Below, piece by piece: positions 9,092-18,571 of a stretch of DNA of 64,000 nt; position 1 is the first letter of the stretch, and every line of letters starts with the position of its first letter. The stretch lies in assembly GCF_004745425.1 (NCBI RefSeq), contig NZ_PGGK01000001.1:186001-250000 (forward strand), read 5' to 3'. Under the pieces are notes generated by a model. The model was given only the letters and a program-made list of their open reading frames with translations. It was not told the origin of the DNA and searched no databases. This DNA comes from Methanolobus halotolerans. GTDB lineage: Archaea > Halobacteriota > Methanosarcinia > Methanosarcinales > Methanosarcinaceae. Both the position numbers and the translations under genes were made by a program.

Positions 9092-9865
9092 ATGAAAAAG
9101 ATCAGGATCATTTCCTGGAACGTCAATGGCATCAGGTCGGTTCAAAAGAAAGGTTTTGTTGAATGGTTGAAGCGTGAACAGCCCGATATTCTATGCATTC
9201 AGGAGACAAAGGCCCAACAGGAGCAACTGAATCAAGGTCTGACAGAGGTTGATGGTTATCACAGCTATTTTGCCTCGGCAGAAAAGAAAGGTTACAGCGG
9301 TGTTGCAATTTATAGTAAGCTACAGCCGAAAAGTATCAGGTGCGGATTCGGTATCGAGAAGTTCGATAGCGAAGGAAGGGTGCAGATAGCAGATTACGGA
9401 GATTTCTTATTATTCAATATATATTTCCCTAATGGAAAAGCATCCGAAGAAAGGCTGGACTACAAGATGGAGTTCTATAATGCTTTCCTGGAATATGCCG
9501 ATACCATGAAAGGCAAGGGTAAGAAACTGATAATATGCGGGGATGTAAACACTGCCCACAAGGAGATAGACCTCGCACGCCCGAAGGAGAATGAAACTGT
9601 ATCGGGTTTCCTCCCGATGGAAAGGGAATGGATAGATAAATTACTTAGCCATGGTTATGTTGATACGTTCAGACACTTCCACAAGAAAGCCGGTCAATAC
9701 ACCTGGTGGAGCATGCGCACCCGGGCAAGAGAACGCAACGTCGGCTGGAGGATCGATTATTTCTACGCCAGCGAGAATGCCATGGATAATATATCTGACT
9801 CCTACATTCTGTCGGATGTGACAGGCTCGGATCACTGCCCCATCGGACTGGACCTCAGGATATGA
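9092..9865 (+). CDS. xth: exodeoxyribonuclease III / AP endonuclease
   Basis: ExoIII-type endonuclease/exonuclease/phosphatase fold enzyme that cuts DNA at abasic sites in base excision repair. The motifs are in the usual order: SWNVNGIR near the start, IQETKAQ with the metal-binding Glu, [24 protein letters not shown] and the terminal GSDHCPI with catalytic Asp-His. The length of 257 residues is typical. GAGGT at 9081-9085 serves the ATG. It ends one base before the stop of the convergent LOG-like gene. Confidence 0.95.
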   Translation: MKKIRIISWNVNGIRSVQKKGFVEWLKREQPDILCIQETKAQQEQLNQGLTEVDGYHSYFASAEKKGYSGVAIYSKLQPKSIRCGFGIEKFDSEGRVQIADYGDFLLFNIYFPNGKASEERLDYKMEFYNAFLEYADTMKGKGKKLIICGDVNTAHKEIDLARPKENETVSGFLPMEREWIDKLLSHGYVDTFRHFHKKAGQYTWWSMRTRARERNVGWRIDYFYASENAMDNISDSYILSDVTGSDHCPIGLDLRI

Positions 9866-9866
9866 C

Positions 9867-10343
9867 TTAGAAGAAGCTAAGATCCTGTCCTGTCCCTGCG
9901 GCACATAAGGCAAGTTCAACGGCTTCCCGGGGACTGTCAGCCTTTATAGTTCCTTCGATTTCCCATCTGGATTCGAGGGTGACGACTGTTTTTCCCATTT
10001 TCAGGGCAAGAGCTATTTCGGAAAGGGTTCCGTATTCTCCTCCCACAGCTATCAGAGCATCGCATGACTGGGCGATGATGGCATTTCGTGCATGGCCCAT
10101 GTTACTGAGAATTGCGATGTCGATATAATGATTCGGACTTAGCCGGTTGTCTCCGGGAAGTATTCCTATGGTCGTGCCACCTACTTTTTTCGCTCCTCTT
10201 GGTGCGGCTTCCATAACTCCTCCGAGCCCTCCGCAAATAATAAAAGCACCGTTTCTTGCGATCTCATACCCGACTTCCTCAGCCATCAGGTACAGGTCCG
10301 CATCACATATACAGGCACCAATGACTCCAATCTGCATTTTCAT
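9867..10343 (-). CDS. TIGR00725/LOG-like Rossmann protein
   Basis: A 158-residue Rossmann-fold protein of the TIGR00725 branch of the LOG/lysine decarboxylase-like superfamily. The two nucleotide-binding loops are visible as CGGLGGVMEAAPRGAK and VGGEYGTLSE. The second replaces the PGGxGT of true cytokinin-activating LOG enzymes. Binding of a nucleoside monophosphate or related ligand is likely; the substrate is unknown. It is on the same strand as tsr3, 33 bases downstream, and may share its transcript. Confidence 0.85.
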   Translation of the reverse strand: MKMQIGVIGACICDADLYLMAEEVGYEIARNGAFIICGGLGGVMEAAPRGAKKVGGTTIGILPGDNRLSPNHYIDIAILSNMGHARNAIIAQSCDALIAVGGEYGTLSEIALALKMGKTVVTLESRWEIEGTIKADSPREAVELALCAAGTGQDLSFF

Positions 10344-10376
10344 GATATGACCTTGCGTACTTTATGCAGATGAAAT

Positions 10377-10889
10377 TCAAATGTACTCGCTCTGTATACT
10401 TAGTATCTCTTTACTGTCCTTCGCAGTAGAATACTCTTCCAGTGGTTCATGGTTCAGTTCCAGGAACGTATGTCCCCAGTTGAATTTGCTCATCACTGCC
10501 TGTGCCTGTTCCTTGTTTCCAAGTATGTATAATGCTGCAGCAAAGGCTTCTGCTGAGGTGAGCTTGAAAGGTCTCCCGAAATTGACGGGGTTGCCTGCAA
10601 CCAGAAAGGGAAGTGCACGATGTTGTAGATTGAGCTTTATAAGCTTCGGGAACACCTCTTCAACATGCTCCCATGAACAATCAAGTACTGTGATACCTTT
10701 CCCCGAACTATCTTGTGGAGACAGGGCTTTTTCGGCCATTGGGTCCAGTAAGATCGATTCCCTGGGAATCCGGTTTACTTTTTCGAACATCTTTGCAAGC
10801 TCAAACCGGGCCATCTTCTTTCCTGTGCATTTTTTGGGATCACACTGGCTTGCGTGGTAAATGAAGAGTTTGATGTCTTTTCGATCCAT
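10377..10889 (-). CDS. tsr3: Tsr3-like rRNA aminocarboxypropyltransferase (DUF367)
   Basis: A 170-residue DUF367 protein. Yeast Tsr3 transfers the 3-amino-3-carboxypropyl group of S-adenosylmethionine to a hypermodified pseudouridine in small-subunit rRNA, and archaeal homologues share the SPOUT-like fold. The N-terminus has the family pattern [18 protein letters not shown]. The central [13 protein letters not shown] and [18 protein letters not shown](T)[13 protein letters not shown] segments are also conserved. Length is normal. The 140-base upstream gap is shared with the divergent MinD/TadZ-like gene. Confidence 0.9.
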   Translation of the reverse strand: MDRKDIKLFIYHASQCDPKKCTGKKMARFELAKMFEKVNRIPRESILLDPMAEKALSPQDSSGKGITVLDCSWEHVEEVFPKLIKLNLQHRALPFLVAGNPVNFGRPFKLTSAEAFAAALYILGNKEQAQAVMSKFNWGHTFLELNHEPLEEYSTAKDSKEILSIQSEYI

Positions 10890-11030
10890 AGTTCGTTCTT
10901 GGCGTTATCCTATAAATTGCTTGTTTTGGCAGTACCACTCTAAAAATATTATGCATATCTTTTTATATTTATAATACCTTTTTTAATTAAATATATTTAT
11001 ATCTCACTATACTCGATCTTGGGGTGTTTC

Positions 11031-11822
11031 ATGACCGCAAAAATATACACAATCATATCAGGAAAGGGTGGTACAGGTTCTACCACTGCTGTTATTAGTA
11101 TTGGAGCCGCTCTTGCAGGATTTGCAAAAAAGACCCTTATTGTTGATGCGGACCTGGGTATGCCCACTATAGGGCTTATGCTGGGCCTTGAGACAAAGGC
11201 GACACTGCATGATGTTCTTTCAGGTGATGCTGATGTCAGGGATGCTATCTATGACGGACCTAACAATCTCAAGGTATTGCCAGGAAGCATATCTCTGCAC
11301 AGTTTTATGAACACTGACCCGGGTAAGCTGGCAGATTTAATAGAAAGTATCAGAGAGAAATTCGAGTTCATACTGATCGACTCTCCTACTGGTATCAGCA
11401 AGAACTCATTATCGGTGGTGTCGCTTGCAGACGAGATAATACAGTTGATGAACCCTGATATTGCATCTCTTGCAGGTGCAATGAAGGTCAAAGCGATATC
11501 TGACTCAATGGGTAAACAGTTCTTCGGGGTCATGGTGAACAGGACCGGCGTAATAAACAATGAACTAAGCAACGAAAGAATAGAGACCACTCTGGGCCTT
11601 AAGATCCTTGAGAACCTTCCGGAAGATCCCAATGTAAAGAACTCGGTTGCATTCAAGGCACCGATCGTGGTCAAGTATCCCGGTTCTCCTGTATCGGTAG
11701 GCTTCAACAGGCTTTCTGCGGAGATCGCAGGTATCAAGGTTCCCGCAATTGAAACATTTGTTGAGGATAAGAGCAAGCAAAAGAAAGGCAAAAGGACACT
11801 GTTGTCCATGAACCGGAAGTGA
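11031..11822 (+). CDS. MinD/TadZ-like ATPase with altered P-loop
   Basis: Deviant Walker-A (ParA/MinD) family protein, 263 residues. The P-loop reads SGKGGTGSTT: the upstream signature Lys12 is kept, but the Lys expected at position 17 (GGxGK) is Ser. DADLGMPTIG and the Walker-B-like ILIDSPTGIS follow. It heads a Tad-like locus (secretion ATPase and two TadC proteins), so it is probably a TadZ/CpaE-like localisation factor rather than a division-site MinD. TadZ/CpaE proteins also tend to have divergent Walker A motifs. I chose ATG 11031 over the TTG at 11019; a G-rich site GGGGTG sits just upstream. TATA-like AATTAAATATATTTATAT lies at about 10985-11002. Confidence 0.85.
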   Translation: MTAKIYTIISGKGGTGSTTAVISIGAALAGFAKKTLIVDADLGMPTIGLMLGLETKATLHDVLSGDADVRDAIYDGPNNLKVLPGSISLHSFMNTDPGKLADLIESIREKFEFILIDSPTGISKNSLSVVSLADEIIQLMNPDIASLAGAMKVKAISDSMGKQFFGVMVNRTGVINNELSNERIETTLGLKILENLPEDPNVKNSVAFKAPIVVKYPGSPVSVGFNRLSAEIAGIKVPAIETFVEDKSKQKKGKRTLLSMNRK

Positions 11823-11907
11823 GGTCTGTCAGTGTGCACGCCAGGAAATTACATGAATTGTTCAGTTCCCGGAATAAGAGATTAGATCCTGACAGGAGCT
11901 GGTAATT

Positions 11908-14010
11908 ATGGATGATAAGACATCTAGAGATAAAGACGGCAAAAAGGATATCCCAAACCTTCCTGATGGCGGTGAGGCGATTGAAACAGCCGGATCTTCG
12001 ATAGGCACCGAAGACGTCTTGCCCTCAGATAATGCAGGAACAGAAGAACTTCCTGCTGAGGTGCAGACCGATAATATCACGACGCTGGTTTCTGAAGAAT
12101 ATACTATTCCTGCCTCTCTGCCAGGGGATTCTTTTGTTATCCGTGAATCAACAGAGAGTCTGGCTGATGATAATACCTATGAGCTTGTGCCAATTGTTGA
12201 TGAGGATATATTTGTGGATGAGCTTGCTGATCTGGTCCTCCCCTTCGATGAGGTTGTGAGCATCGAGGAACTTAAAAGCAAGGTGGATGCCTCATCCCTT
12301 GACTCCGGATTTGATGATGGGATATCTGATGAGATGGAGCTTAAGTGGGAACAGGTGGCAAAGGAGATCTTCAGAGAGAAACCTGTTGAAGAGGAAACAG
12401 ATGAGGACGACGAAGATTCCGAGACCCTTAAAGATCGCATCAACAAGCTTTTTGCAAGGAAGAAGATCAATGTTGACCCTTATCACATGATAGAGCATGG
12501 TCCTATTGTTGATTTTACAATTCCTGCGGATAGTCCTTACAAGGAAGTAGAGTTATACGAAGTAAATCCTCCTTATGCATATGTAAGGATCGCCTATGAT
12601 CCAATATCGCATGAGTTTCAGTATCAGGCACTGGAGCCCATACTTCGGGAGAAAGAAAAGGAACTTCTGGATGCTATCAAACTGAAGTTCGTAGAAACAC
12701 TTGACATTGATCTTAAAGAGATATCCAGAAAGAATGCACAGGTTTACCTGCGTGATAATATAATGGAATATCTCCGGGAATATCAGATCGATATATCTCC
12801 TAAAAAACGTGAAAGGATAATGTATCACCTTATCCGGGATTATGTTGGATATGGTGAGATCGATGTTCTGATGAAGGATATTTACCTTGAGGATATCTCA
12901 TGTGACGGTCCCGATACTCCCATCTATGTATATCACAAGGAGTATAATTCTATTCCTACCAGCATAGAGTTCAGAGGTGACGATGAACTGGATTCCTTCG
13001 CCATACGTATCGCACAGATATGCGGCAGACATGTCTCCATTGCAAACCCTCTCCTGGATGCTACAATGCCTGATGGTTCCCGTATACAGATGACACTTGG
13101 CAGGGAGATCACCACGCGTGGAAGTACTTTTACTATCAGGAGGTTCAAGGATAATCCTATCACACCTACGAACCTGATCGATTTCCATACATTCTCCCCG
13201 GCGATAATGGCCTATCTGTGGCTTGCTGTCGAATCCAATAAAAGTCTTATCTTTGCAGGCGGTACGGCATCAGGAAAGACGACTGCAATGAATGCTGTTT
13301 CCCTTTTCATACAGCCGGAAATGAAAATAGTGTCCATAGAGGACACAAGGGAACTCAACCTTTCCCATCCCAACTGGATACCCGGTGTCACAAGACAATC
13401 ATTTGAAGGCGGTGGCAAGGGTTCCATTGAGATGTATGAACTTCTGAGGGCATCCCTGAGGCAGAGGCCTGAATACATACTTGTGGGTGAGGTCAGGGGA
13501 GCCGAGGCCTATGTACTTTTCCAGGCAATGTCTACAGGCCACACTACCTTCTCCACCATGCATGCTGACTCCGTACAGTCGGTCGTTCACAGGCTGGAGA
13601 ATCCCCCTATAAATGTCCCGAGGATCATGATCCAGGCGCTTGACCTTGTAGCTATCCAGGTCCAGGTAAAGGTCGGTGATGAGCGTGTCAGAAGATGTAA
13701 GACGCTGACCGAGATAGTCGGTGTCGACCCGAGGACAGGTGAACTGCTTACCAATGATGTATTCTCATGGGACGCTGCAAGGGATATGTTCCAGTATTCA
13801 GGAAGGTCCTATGTGGTAGAAAATGTCATGGAGAGCAGGGGCTGGACTGAAGAAAGGGTGCGTGAGGAACTGAAACGTCGCCAGGACATTCTGGAATGGG
13901 CCCGTGAGAAAAATATCGCCCATTTCAAGGAATTTGCAAAGATCGTGGTTACGTACAACCGTGAACCTGAAACATTAATGAAAATCGTAAGGCAGGATCT
14001 TTATGGTTAA
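11908..14010 (+). CDS. type IV pilus/Tad-type secretion ATPase (GspE/TadA family)
   Basis: Secretion or pilus-assembly motor ATPase of 700 residues. The core has Walker A GGTASGKTT near 449, an Asp/Glu box IEDTRELNL, Walker B YILVGEVRG near 521 and the His box HTTFSTMHAD near 545. These hexamers power pilin assembly or export at the cytoplasmic membrane through a TadC/GspF platform. The first 180 or so residues are an unusual acidic, low-complexity extension (Glu/Asp-rich, with EEETDEDDED) not needed for the motor. An AGGAG site lies at about 11890. The gene overlaps the next by eight bases. Confidence 0.93.
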   Translation: MDDKTSRDKDGKKDIPNLPDGGEAIETAGSSIGTEDVLPSDNAGTEELPAEVQTDNITTLVSEEYTIPASLPGDSFVIRESTESLADDNTYELVPIVDEDIFVDELADLVLPFDEVVSIEELKSKVDASSLDSGFDDGISDEMELKWEQVAKEIFREKPVEEETDEDDEDSETLKDRINKLFARKKINVDPYHMIEHGPIVDFTIPADSPYKEVELYEVNPPYAYVRIAYDPISHEFQYQALEPILREKEKELLDAIKLKFVETLDIDLKEISRKNAQVYLRDNIMEYLREYQIDISPKKRERIMYHLIRDYVGYGEIDVLMKDIYLEDISCDGPDTPIYVYHKEYNSIPTSIEFRGDDELDSFAIRIAQICGRHVSIANPLLDATMPDGSRIQMTLGREITTRGSTFTIRRFKDNPITPTNLIDFHTFSPAIMAYLWLAVESNKSLIFAGGTASGKTTAMNAVSLFIQPEMKIVSIEDTRELNLSHPNWIPGVTRQSFEGGGKGSIEMYELLRASLRQRPEYILVGEVRGAEAYVLFQAMSTGHTTFSTMHADSVQSVVHRLENPPINVPRIMIQALDLVAIQVQVKVGDERVRRCKTLTEIVGVDPRTGELLTNDVFSWDAARDMFQYSGRSYVVENVMESRGWTEERVREELKRRQDILEWAREKNIAHFKEFAKIVVTYNREPETLMKIVRQDLYG

Positions 14011-14926
14011 TCCATATTTTACTTTTGCGTTCAACATCTTCGGTAAGTATTATTCGGAGAAAAGGCTCAAGTATTTCGATCTTCGCCGTAACCTGTTAAG
14101 GAACAGGTCGGATATGGCATATGATACCTATCTTTCAGGTGCATTGCTGACTTCGATCATAAGTTCTGTTGTTGCTCTTATGGGTTTCTCTTTGATAATT
14201 GCGTTCCTTGGTGTTCCTGCTTTCAGGGCCACCCGACTTACATTTCCTGCATGGGTGGCCCCGTATATGGAGTACAAATCCTTCGTGGTCGCCATAATTG
14301 GTGGTATTCTTGTCATGGGAATAGTTTTCCTGATAATCTACCAATTATTCATGCTGTACCCGATATTGATGTCAAGCGACAGGAAGCGAAAGATCGACAT
14401 TATGCTCCCATATGCCGTTAATTATATGTCTGCAATGTCCGGAGCAGGTGTATTGCCTGTGGATCTTTTCAGGTCCCTTGCGAGTAACCCTATCTATGGT
14501 GAGGTTGCGGTGGAATGCCGTTATCTGGTACGTGATCTTGAAATTCTTGGTACCGATCTTGTAACGGCTATGAAGGATCTTTCAATGACCACTCCTTCTA
14601 CAATGTTGCAGGATTTCCTTCAGGGGGCAATAACAGTTGTGACTTCCGGGGGAGAGCTTGAAACCTATTTCCAGATAAAGACCGAGCAGTATCTGATGGA
14701 GAACAGGCAGCGTCAGAAGGAATTCCTGGAGACTCTCGGACTTCTGGGCGAGACCTATGTCACTGCTTTTGTAGCCGGCCCTCTTTTCCTGATAGTCGTT
14801 ATATCTATAATGTCAATAATGGGCAGTGCGCAAATGGTGTTCCTGTACCTGATAATATACGCACTGATCCCGGTCGGCAGCATTATGTATGTTATCCTTA
14901 TAAGCAGTATGACCCCGGAGACCTGA
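14003..14926 (+). CDS. TadC/GspF-like membrane platform protein 1
   Basis: Integral membrane protein of 307 residues with a GspF/TadC domain. Two membrane helices lie at about 45-70 and 90-120, a cytoplasmic helical domain of about 130 residues follows (DIMLPYAVNYMSAMSGAGVL is typical), and a C-terminal helix pair lies after about 250. It forms the inner-membrane platform on which the secretion ATPase acts. The eight-base overlap with the ATPase gene indicates translational coupling. Confidence 0.9.
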   Translation: MVNPYFTFAFNIFGKYYSEKRLKYFDLRRNLLRNRSDMAYDTYLSGALLTSIISSVVALMGFSLIIAFLGVPAFRATRLTFPAWVAPYMEYKSFVVAIIGGILVMGIVFLIIYQLFMLYPILMSSDRKRKIDIMLPYAVNYMSAMSGAGVLPVDLFRSLASNPIYGEVAVECRYLVRDLEILGTDLVTAMKDLSMTTPSTMLQDFLQGAITVVTSGGELETYFQIKTEQYLMENRQRQKEFLETLGLLGETYVTAFVAGPLFLIVVISIMSIMGSAQMVFLYLIIYALIPVGSIMYVILISSMTPET

Positions 14927-14927
14927 T

Positions 14928-15917
14928 ATGAAGATCAAGGAATTATTCAAGAAAAACCTGTATTCCGATATGAACCTTACCGAGGAGGAGCTGTGTGTAC
15001 TTGAAGACTCCATGGTCAGTGAGAAGATGGAGGAATCAAAGAAAAATGTACTTCTGAAGGAGTTTCTCAAGAATCCGGGGAATACACTCTTCAGGAATCC
15101 TGAATATACATTTCTCATAAGTGTTCCGGCTGCTTTGCTGGTTTTTACTTTCGGAATGTTCATGACATGGGGCACACCGCTTATAGACGATGTGATAATT
15201 TTCACAGCATTAACTATTATAACACCTCCTGCGATTGCTTATCAAAAAAAGGCACGGAATACTGACAAGATCGAGGAGTACCTGCCAACTTTCCTTCGGG
15301 ACATTTCTGAAATGAGCCGGGCCGGCCTGACACTTCCACGATCAGTTAACACTGTTGCAAAAGGAGAATACGGGGCTCTTACTCCGGAAGTCAAGAAGAT
15401 GGACCTGTCAATTTCATGGGGTGTTTCTTTTGAACAGACTCTTCAGAACTTTGCCGGCAGGGTGCCAACACCTATTATTACGAGATCTGTATCTCTGATC
15501 ACCCAGGCAAGCAGGGCCGGAGGACGTGTTTCATCTGTGCTGGAAGCAGCAGCCCGTGATGCAAGAGAAGTAAAACTGCTTCAACAGGAGAGGAACGGGA
15601 ACATGATCGTCTATGTGGTGATCATTTATATGTCGTTCTTTGTGTTCCTTTTTGTAATAGCCATGCTTACATCATCATTTGTTCCCACCATGGCAGAAGC
15701 AGGAAAGGCTGCATCCGCAGCAGGTGCAGGTAGCCAGTTCATAGGTGCATTCGATCCTGCCCAGTATACGCGGCTTATGCTTCACACTGCAGTAATACAG
15801 GGTTTTATGAGCGGGCTTGTTGCAGGTCAGATGGGAGAAGGTGCAGTTTCCAGGGGACTGAAGCACTCCATTATCATGACAATGATTGCCTGGATAGTTT
15901 TCACATTCTTCATCTAA
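14928..15917 (+). CDS. TadC/GspF-like membrane platform protein 2
   Basis: Second GspF/TadC-like protein, 329 residues, starting one base after the first ends. It has two helices around 70-110, the domain motif [20 protein letters not shown], and C-terminal helices after about 225 and 300. Having two TadC-type proteins suggests a heteromeric platform, as in Tad systems with TadB and TadC. No pilin or prepilin peptidase gene follows; the next gene is fumarase on the opposite strand, overlapping by eight bases tail to tail. Confidence 0.9.
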   Translation: MKIKELFKKNLYSDMNLTEEELCVLEDSMVSEKMEESKKNVLLKEFLKNPGNTLFRNPEYTFLISVPAALLVFTFGMFMTWGTPLIDDVIIFTALTIITPPAIAYQKKARNTDKIEEYLPTFLRDISEMSRAGLTLPRSVNTVAKGEYGALTPEVKKMDLSISWGVSFEQTLQNFAGRVPTPIITRSVSLITQASRAGGRVSSVLEAAARDAREVKLLQQERNGNMIVYVVIIYMSFFVFLFVIAMLTSSFVPTMAEAGKAASAAGAGSQFIGAFDPAQYTRLMLHTAVIQGFMSGLVAGQMGEGAVSRGLKHSIIMTMIAWIVFTFFI

Positions 15918-16485
15918 GGCCGGCGACTACTTTTCCGGCCTTTTCCTCTATTTCTGAAAAAAGATCGTTACATTTTGCATCAATGCCTACTACTAGCGGG
16001 CCGAAGTTCTCCACCTCTAGCTCCCACACCGCTTCCGGCATCCCAAGGTCTGGCCAGTGGACATTTGTGACATTCTTTATGTTCTCTGCAGCAAGGGCCG
16101 CACAGCCTCCGGTAAATGCAAGGTAGGCACATTTTCCTTTGAGTGTATCGGTAACACCGTCCATACCACCCTTACCTATAAGGGCTGAAACGTTGTAGTT
16201 CTTAAGGAGTAATGGTGTCATCTTTGACATGCGTGCACTGGTGGTGGGCCCTGCAGCAATTACTTCCCATTTTTCATTTTTTTTCTGTACCAGGGGCCCG
16301 CAGTGGTAAATGACCGCACCTTCAAGATCAAAGGGAAGCTCTTCCTGCTTTTCGGTCAGTTCAAGTATGCGTGCGTGGGCTTCATCCCTGGCGGTGAGTA
16401 TCGTCCCTGTGAGATAGATAACATCACCGATATCAAGCTTGAGAATTTCCTCTTTTTGCAGAGGTGTCTTCAGGTGGTACTCCAT
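15910..16485 (-). CDS. fumB: fumarate hydratase, class I, beta subunit
   Basis: C-terminal (beta) subunit of two-subunit, iron-sulfur class I fumarase, 191 residues. It interconverts fumarate and malate; in methanogens this belongs to the partial reductive or oxidative branch that makes 2-oxoglutarate precursors. Family patterns include [25 protein letters not shown] and FTGGCAAL. The start ATG shares one base with the alpha-subunit stop (TAATG), so the two are translationally coupled. Confidence 0.92.
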   Translation of the reverse strand: MEYHLKTPLQKEEILKLDIGDVIYLTGTILTARDEAHARILELTEKQEELPFDLEGAVIYHCGPLVQKKNEKWEVIAAGPTTSARMSKMTPLLLKNYNVSALIGKGGMDGVTDTLKGKCAYLAFTGGCAALAAENIKNVTNVHWPDLGMPEAVWELEVENFGPLVVGIDAKCNDLFSEIEEKAGKVVAGLR

Positions 16486-17324
16486 TATTCACCATCTCCG
16501 AGTGTAACAGATGCATGGCGGTTGGCCCAGCACTGGATATTAACTGCCACGGGCAGGGAGGCAGTATGGCAGAATGCCTTTTTCACGTGTACTGCAAGGG
16601 CGGTTGTATCTCCTCCAAGTCCCATAGGCCCTATGCCGAGAGAGTTGATGTCGTCAAGTATACTTCTTTCAAGCTCATCCATCTTGCCCGTATCTTCCAG
16701 CAGGGCAAGTTTTGCAAGTCTTGCTGCCTTGTCGAAAGATCCTCCGATGCCAACTCCGACAACGATTGGCGGGCATGGTTTTCCACCTGCTTTCAGGACC
16801 GTTTCAAGTACGAATCGCCTGATCTCTCCTGTCTCTGTGGGATTAAGCATCTTCAGGGTGCTCATGTTCTCAGAACCTGCCCCCTTCGGGGCTACGGTTA
16901 TCTTTATACCGTTGCCTTCCGTGAGATCGTATTTTATGTCAGGTATGCCATCACCGATGTTGTTCCCACTGTTGTTGCGGCTAATAGGGTCAACTGCATT
17001 GGGGCGCAGAGGTATCTTTTCGGTGGCAAGCCTGACACCTTCTGCTATCGCTTCCTCCAGGTTGAAATCAAGCCTGGCCTCCCTTCCTATATCTACAAAG
17101 AATATGAGTATGCCAGTATCCTGGCAAATGGGAATATTTTTCCTGCTGGCGATATCTATATTCTTGAGGATTGCTTCTAACTGTTCCCTTGCTACAGGGG
17201 AGGATTCATTTGCCTTTGCTGTCCGCAATGCATTGATAACATCGTGTGGCAGGCTGGTCTCGGACCTTTTTAATATATCAGCCACGGAAAACACTACATC
17301 GTCATAGGAAATGTTTCCTTGCAA
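16485..17324 (-). CDS. fumA: fumarate hydratase, class I, alpha subunit
   Basis: Iron-sulfur (alpha) subunit of the two-subunit fumarase, 279 residues. [14 protein letters not shown] contains the first cluster cysteine. Later motifs are [10 protein letters not shown], the [17 protein letters not shown] segment and a C-terminal CWANRHASV, giving the further cysteines. It lies directly upstream of the beta subunit on the minus strand. Its start is 14 bases from the 3' end of tRNA-Leu, so the tRNA may be transcribed first and the fumarase read from the same promoter region. Confidence 0.93.
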   Translation of the reverse strand: MQGNISYDDVVFSVADILKRSETSLPHDVINALRTAKANESSPVAREQLEAILKNIDIASRKNIPICQDTGILIFFVDIGREARLDFNLEEAIAEGVRLATEKIPLRPNAVDPISRNNSGNNIGDGIPDIKYDLTEGNGIKITVAPKGAGSENMSTLKMLNPTETGEIRRFVLETVLKAGGKPCPPIVVGVGIGGSFDKAARLAKLALLEDTGKMDELERSILDDINSLGIGPMGLGGDTTALAVHVKKAFCHTASLPVAVNIQCWANRHASVTLGDGE

Positions 17325-17338
17325 AAAAAATCACCTTG

Positions 17339-17424
17339 TGGTGCGGGAGAAGGGATTCGAACCCCCGAACGCCTGCGCGAGCAGATCTTGAGTCTGCCAC
17401 CTTTGGCCGCTTGGTTACTCCCGC
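17339..17424 (-). tRNA. tRNA-Leu (anticodon CAA), CCA encoded
   Basis: On the minus strand the acceptor arm GCGGGAG (17424-17418) pairs with CTCCCGC, followed by discriminator A and an encoded CCA at 17341-17339. The anticodon loop is CTCAAGA between GCAGA and TCTGC, giving CAA. The long variable arm is typical of leucine tRNA. The T loop is GGTTCGAATCC. No intron is seen. Confidence 0.95.
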
Positions 17425-17455
17425 ATTTGAGTATTCGGTCTTTGTACAGCGGTAT

Positions 17456-17464
17456 TTATTATAA
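17456..17464 (-). promoter_or_regulatory. candidate TATA box for tRNA-Leu
   Basis: The minus strand reads TTTATAATA about 32-40 bases before the tRNA 5' end, which fits an archaeal box A with a short leader. Confidence 0.5.
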
Positions 17465-17641
17465 ACCTATCTATCGCCTTTTATCTCCATATTCTTTTTT
17501 ATGAAAGGATTTGAAAATTATTTTTCTATTCGCGATTTCTATTACGAAAGAATATTCAAAAACGATTAGGTTAAATATTTGTGTTGCAATATTCTTTATC
17601 AACCAGAATAAAACAGAACTGGGCATATAGTATGAATTTAG

Positions 17642-17887
17642 ATGCGGGGGGGCATTCTTATTAGGAGAAGTAGACTGGATATTACACTTGCTATTTTAAA
17701 AATCGCTACAAACGGCGCAAAGAAGACTCAAATCGTTTACGGGGCGAATTTGAATTCAACAATAGCAAACAAGTATCTAACAAGGTTGGAGGACAAGCAA
17801 CTGATAGAACAGAAGGGTAATATGTTCATTACCACTGACAAAGGACGGGTATATAAAGATCTGGCTAGCGAACTGGATGTCCGCTAG
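17642..17887 (+). CDS. small winged-helix transcriptional regulator
   Basis: An 81-residue winged-helix protein of the archaeal COG3432 type. The helix-turn-helix is suggested by ITLAILKIATNGAKKTQIVYGANLN broken into two helices, with a wing ending in KGNMFITTDKG. Such proteins usually repress nearby or unlinked genes; the target is unknown. The start is unsure: ATG 17642 lies next to a run of seven G and has no clear ribosome site. A TATA-like TTAAATATTT lies near 17571-17580. Confidence 0.75.
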   Translation: MRGGILIRRSRLDITLAILKIATNGAKKTQIVYGANLNSTIANKYLTRLEDKQLIEQKGNMFITTDKGRVYKDLASELDVR

Positions 17888-17933
17888 TCTTATGGCCATA
17901 TTTTTGAAATAAAAAACGGCTTAAAAACTTAAC

Positions 17934-18395
17934 TTATGTAAGTCCTAATATATCTGATAAGTTAAGCAGAATGTTTGCTACCTTGAATTTAATGGTGCCT
18001 GCGAGGCCAACCGGCTCGATATTAATGTCCTTATTTTTCATTGCATTAAGGAAAGCCTCAACAGGATTCCCGGAATCCAGCAATTCTTGAACGGCATTCT
18101 CTTCCAAAGTTACTTTGACCGTAGCTCCGATATAGTCTTCAGAATCGATTTCTTCAAATGTTGTGATCAGGGCTTTTTCTGTCACTGCCTTGATATGAAG
18201 CTCTGAGCCATCATTCATCTCTATCAGGAGATGTATTACTTCATCTCCAAGCATATTTTTGAGCAGGGAAGGAACATGGCTGGCATTCTCATTATACTCG
18301 TTCACTTTCATATCAAGGTCATTGAACATCTCAGCACTGGCAGGCTGCATAAAGATAGTCAGTAAAAGCAATAAAAACACTATTATTTTTTTCAT
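17934..18395 (-). CDS. exported hypothetical protein
   Basis: A 153-residue protein with a clear signal peptide (KK, then a leucine-rich core and a likely cleavage after PASA near residue 21). The mature part is acidic and has no cysteines or known motif; two repeated-looking beta segments (VIHLLIEMNDGSELHIKA and EDYIGATVKVTLEENA) are visible. The function is unknown; the location is outside the membrane. It converges on the small winged-helix gene. Confidence 0.75.
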   Translation of the reverse strand: MKKIIVFLLLLLTIFMQPASAEMFNDLDMKVNEYNENASHVPSLLKNMLGDEVIHLLIEMNDGSELHIKAVTEKALITTFEEIDSEDYIGATVKVTLEENAVQELLDSGNPVEAFLNAMKNKDINIEPVGLAGTIKFKVANILLNLSDILGLT

Positions 18396-18571
18396 CTCAT
18401 TCCTCTCAGATCTTTCATCTCATTCTATCAAAGCATTATTAGTATATATTTATTTATGTATTATATATTAAATAGCAATCTATAATTTTAATATCATAAC
18501 AATAGCTTTTAATCTTCGGATGCGTACATGCATAGATCATAATAATCATAGGGTAAAAACAGAGGTTCTGA

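Noticed and set aside
16303-17307. Long plus-strand open frame across the fumarase genes
   Set aside because: It is antisense to two well-recognised subunits, has low-complexity Ser-rich content and no ribosome site.
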